From the IMG/VR virus record IMGVR_UViG_3300025162_000174, positions 1 to 24,153 of that record: a stretch of 24,153 nt of DNA; one strand, 5' to 3'. Below the pieces are notes generated by a model. The model ran no database searches, had not been told where the DNA came from, and saw only the letters and a list, made by a program, of their open reading frames with translations. This document shows positions 22,599-24,153 of the stretch, piece after piece (position 1 is the first letter of the stretch; the number at the start of each line of letters is the position of its first letter). Source of the DNA: a virus. Position numbers and translations under genes: made by a program.

Positions 22599-23261
22599 AT
22601 GAAATATGCTACCTCATCGTTCGTCCTTACTGTGGTTCTGTTTGGGAGTGTCTTCCTGGTGTCTTCTCGTCCTGTCGCTGCGTCTGCTTCGCCCTCGTTC
22701 TCAGCCTTCTCCAGCGAAACTACCGCAACTCCAGCCGCTCTTATCGTCGTTACCCAAGCGCTCCACGTCCGCAGTCTCGCCTTGGTCGCCGGTCGTAGAT
22801 ACCGACGCGCCGCACGTTGTTTCGGGTATAGTCCACGACTACACCTGGGTAAACGGCCACCTCGTCAAGCTTCCTTCGTCTTCTGGCAGGACGCTAAATG
22901 TGGATGGCAGTCACAGTTGGTGACTTATCGTACTAAGTTCGCTAAGCTCTGGCATAGGATGAACTATCCTGGCGGCTCCGGATGGGAGCGTTGGCGTCCA
23001 TTAGTACGCTGGGTATGGCCAGCCAGATTAGTCAATACCGTTATTCAGATTATGCATTACGAGAGCGGTGGAGCTGAACATCGCTGGAACCTCGCAGGGT
23101 CTGGCGCCTTCGGCTTCTTGCAACTACTTCCTAAGCCTGCTGGAGTATGGACAGCTTTCCAGCAACTTACTTACGCTTATTGGCATAAGTACGTGGCTGC
23201 AGGTTGCTCCTGGTCTCCATGGGCAGGCTGTAGAGCCTTCGCCTATTGCTCGTACTGGTAG
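22599..23261 (+). CDS. Secreted lysozyme / transglycosylase-like protein, with a possible frame switch
   Basis: The long frame encodes 220 residues. Residues 1-30 form a clear signal peptide (MKYATSS, then hydrophobic LTVVLFGSVFLV, ending VAASA). Residues about 118-220 resemble an SLT-type lysozyme: HYESGG with catalytic Glu155, then WNLAGSGAFGFLQLLPKP, and SWSPWAGCRAFAYC near the end. From about residue 65 to 107 the composition is Arg-rich and unlike the rest, and the overlapping frame 22606-22923 looks more natural there. ATG 22599 sits only 1 base from GGGGAGG. A GTG at 22920, overlapping the other frame's TGA, could start the lysozyme part alone (113 residues). The domain call is firmer than the gene limits. 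Confidence 0.6.
   Translation: MKYATSSFVLTVVLFGSVFLVSSRPVAASASPSFSAFSSETTATPAALIVVTQALHVRSLALVAGRRYRRAARCFGYSPRLHLGKRPPRQASFVFWQDAKCGWQSQLVTYRTKFAKLWHRMNYPGGSGWERWRPLVRWVWPARLVNTVIQIMHYESGGAEHRWNLAGSGAFGFLQLLPKPAGVWTAFQQLTYAYWHKYVAAGCSWSPWAGCRAFAYCSYW
22606..22923 (+). CDS. Overlapping alternative-frame ORF, 105 residues
   Basis: ATG 22606 has GGGGAGG 8 bases upstream, a better distance than for ATG 22599. The first 60 codons mostly begin with a pyrimidine and give a Leu/Ser/Pro/Arg string, which is a shadow-frame sign, although a hydrophobic N-terminus is present. The last 40 codons (VVDTDAPHVVSG, HDYTWVNGHLVKLPSSSG) look like real protein. The TGA at 22921-22923 overlaps a GTG of the other frame. 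It may be real in its 3' part only, joined by a frameshift to the signal peptide upstream. Confidence 0.35.
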   Translation: MLPHRSSLLWFCLGVSSWCLLVLSLRLLRPRSQPSPAKLPQLQPLLSSLPKRSTSAVSPWSPVVDTDAPHVVSGIVHDYTWVNGHLVKLPSSSGRTLNVDGSHSW

Positions 23262-23292
23262 AAGACAGGACCCTCGACGTACATCAGTGGCT

Positions 23293-23370
23293 GCTCCCCA
23301 CTAAGTCGATAGGGTCCTAAGTGGGGAGCGGCGCTCCGGGTAATCCTCGGCCCGTGAGCAGCCGCTCCCC
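23293..23370 (+). terminator. Three-arm inverted repeat after the lysozyme gene
   Basis: Arm 1, GCTCCCCACT at 23293-23302, can pair with AGTGGGGAGC at 23320-23329 (10 pairs, 17-base loop). The same centre, read as GGGGAGCGGC at 23323-23332, can pair instead with GCCGCTCCCC at 23361-23370 (10 pairs). The two stems exclude each other. No T-run follows. It marks the end of the late operon and could be a terminator or an attenuator. Confidence 0.6.
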
Positions 23371-23394
23371 GCACTCTCCTAAGTCTACTCCTAC

Positions 23395-23410
23395 TCTAAA
23401 ACTCTTTAGA
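23395..23410 (+). promoter_or_regulatory. Small AT-rich hairpin
   Basis: TCTAAA at 23395-23400 and TTTAGA at 23405-23410 form a perfect 6-pair stem with an ACTC loop, just upstream of the TTGACC element. An operator or the end of the upstream transcript is possible. Confidence 0.35.
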
Positions 23411-23418
23411 AATACCGA

Positions 23419-23447
23419 TTGACCTTCCTTACCAGGAGGACTAGCAT
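23419..23447 (+). promoter_or_regulatory. Candidate sigma70-type promoter for the nuclease genes
   Basis: TTGACC at 23419-23424 and TAGCAT at 23442-23447 are 17 bases apart, the ideal spacing; five of six and four of six bases match the consensus. It lies 48 bases before GTG 23495, in the only large gap near these genes. Confidence 0.4.
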
Positions 23448-23486
23448 TGCTACCAATGGCGTATACCGAGTTAGCTTGAAGGAAGG
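23423..23486 (+). promoter_or_regulatory. Inverted repeat covering the nuclease ribosome-binding site, with a possible leader ORF
   Basis: CCTTCCTT at 23423-23430 is complementary to AAGGAAGG at 23479-23486, which overlaps the SD of the GTG at 23495. The loop holds AGGAGGA at 23434-23440 followed by TTG 23447 and a 10-codon frame (MLPMAYTELA) ending TGA at 23477-23479, next to the right arm. If the RNA starts upstream of 23423, this could act as a translational attenuator; if the TTGACC promoter is used, the left arm is not transcribed. Confidence 0.3.
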
Positions 23487-23494
23487 AGGACTAC

Positions 23495-23929
23495 GTGGCA
23501 GACAAGCCGTGGAAGCGTGCTGAACGTGTAGCAGCCGCGCTCTTCGGTGGACTCAGGAATCCACTGTCGGGCTCTAATAGTTATCACACTTCCGGCGATG
23601 TTATACATCCACAGCTTTACGTAGAGGTAAAGCATAGGAAGCGACAGGCGGTTATCTCGTTGATGCGAGATACAGTCGCTAAGGCAGTCAAAGAGCGTAA
23701 GCTACCTGTTATGACTGTCTCTGAGCCTAACATGAAGTGGAGCCTGGTCTGTATACGCAGTATCGACCTGGTGAAGCTCGTTACTATCCTTCACGCTCAA
23801 TGGGCCGATGAGCCTAATTTAGAGCTCATTGGAGACATATTGTCCACGTCTACTGAGCCAGACGAGGGCGTTTCGGAATCTATGCAAGCGAAGACAGGCT
23901 TGCGTAGACTCCCGAGGAGGCATTCGTGA
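23495..23929 (+). CDS. PD-(D/E)XK nuclease, Holliday-junction-resolvase-like
   Basis: A 144-residue protein. The core is ERVAAALFGG (Glu10), then SGDVIHPQLYVEVKHRKR with Asp35, Glu44 and Lys46: the D-x8-ExK pattern of a PD-(D/E)XK nuclease. The helix after it (DTVAKAVKERK) and PVMTVSEPN fit the fold. Small phage proteins with this pattern are often called Holliday junction resolvases. The role here would be in recombination, replication or cutting branched DNA before packaging. GTG 23495 follows GGAAGGAGGA at 23481-23490. It overlaps the next gene by GTGA. The C-terminus is basic (RRLPRRHS). Confidence 0.72.
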   Translation: MADKPWKRAERVAAALFGGLRNPLSGSNSYHTSGDVIHPQLYVEVKHRKRQAVISLMRDTVAKAVKERKLPVMTVSEPNMKWSLVCIRSIDLVKLVTILHAQWADEPNLELIGDILSTSTEPDEGVSESMQAKTGLRRLPRRHS

Positions 23930-24153
23930 GCTTTACGATCGACGCTAAGATGTCATCCAGCCAGTTGACTACGCTGCATACGTGCAGGCTCAAGTGGTGG
24001 TTCGGTTATGGAAAGCGCTATAAGCCAATGGCCCGTTCTGAACATCTCGACTTGGGTACAGGTATACATGAAGGTTTGGCTGCGATGTACAAGACGCAGG
24101 CAGATCCTATTCACGTCTTCAACGTTTGGATGGATAAGCAGATATCGGCCGTG
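23926..24153 (+). CDS. RecB/Cas4-like PD-(D/E)XK exonuclease, N-terminal part (cut by window end)
   Basis: 76 codons are present, open to the window end. GTG 23926 follows CGAGGAGG at 23913-23920 and overlaps the upstream TGA. MSSSQLTTLHTCRLKWWFGY and then HLDLGTGIHEGLAAMYK form the opening of RecB/Cas4-family nucleases ('S.s.l..l..C..kw.f.y....rP......l..GtgiHegLa..y'). The catalytic D-ExK would lie beyond the window. These enzymes act in phage recombination or replication. With the preceding nuclease it begins a DNA-metabolism block. Confidence 0.68.
   Translation, partial: MSFTIDAKMSSSQLTTLHTCRLKWWFGYGKRYKPMARSEHLDLGTGIHEGLAAMYKTQADPIHVFNVWMDKQISAV

Noticed and set aside
23293-23370. Phage attachment or cohesive-end site
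   Set aside because: No integrase, terminase or tRNA-like sequence is near, and the inverted repeats are better explained as RNA or terminator structure.

Overview
The window is part of the late region of a tailed-phage (siphovirus-type, Caudoviricetes) genome. Nearly every gene lies on the + strand, packed with 1-4 base overlaps (TGATG, ATGA, GTGA, TAATG). The order is the classical one: scaffold, capsid, connector genes, tail tube, tail chaperone pair with a -1 frameshift, tape measure, baseplate and adhesins, lysis, fibres. The host cannot be named. A CHAP endolysin with no lipobox spanin visible, frequent GTG/TTG starts and moderate-to-high GC hint at a Gram-positive, perhaps actinobacterial, host; this is inference only. 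No integrase, tRNA, transposase or CRISPR array is visible.

Layout: 1-71 is the end of an upstream gene. 110-2131 holds scaffold, a small capsid accessory protein and the major capsid protein, followed by a GC-rich hairpin. 2220-4285 holds a head-fibre-like protein and four connector or tail-completion proteins. 4298-9146 holds the tail tube protein with a C-terminal IPT/TIG domain, the tail assembly chaperones and a 1128-residue tape measure protein with six exact-period 65-residue repeats. 9146-16420 holds two large tail-tip proteins with three glycine-rich adhesin domains between them, two small genes, and a minor tail protein. 16417-19056 is the lysis block: a coiled-coil/membrane protein, a papain-like protease, a CHAP endolysin and two small membrane proteins that are holin candidates. 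19057-19139 is a regulatory-looking gap with a palindrome, a tandem 12-mer and a perfect TATAAT. 19140-22564 holds a zinc-ribbon protein, a paralogue of the 11338 gene, an 811-residue fibre with 18 Ser/Thr/Ala repeats, and a small beta-rich protein. 22599-23261 is a secreted lysozyme-like gene whose coding signal changes frame part-way. 23262-23494 is a non-coding stretch rich in inverted repeats, followed by two PD-(D/E)XK nuclease genes, the second cut by the window end.

How the genes work together: scaffold, capsid and accessory proteins build the head; the connector genes close it and join it to a tube whose length the tape measure sets; the glycine-rich, FnIII-like, TIG and repeat proteins form the host-contact surface; the lysis block opens the cell. 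The two nucleases start what looks like the replication/recombination region. Several long proteins change abruptly in codon choice at domain boundaries, which suggests recent domain exchange in the adhesin, fibre and lysis genes. I did not find a clearly new defence or mobile system. The best candidates for something undescribed are the structured non-coding regions at 19057-19139 and 23262-23494, the frame switch at 22599-22923, and the papain-like lysis-cassette protease with Gln in place of the catalytic Asn.
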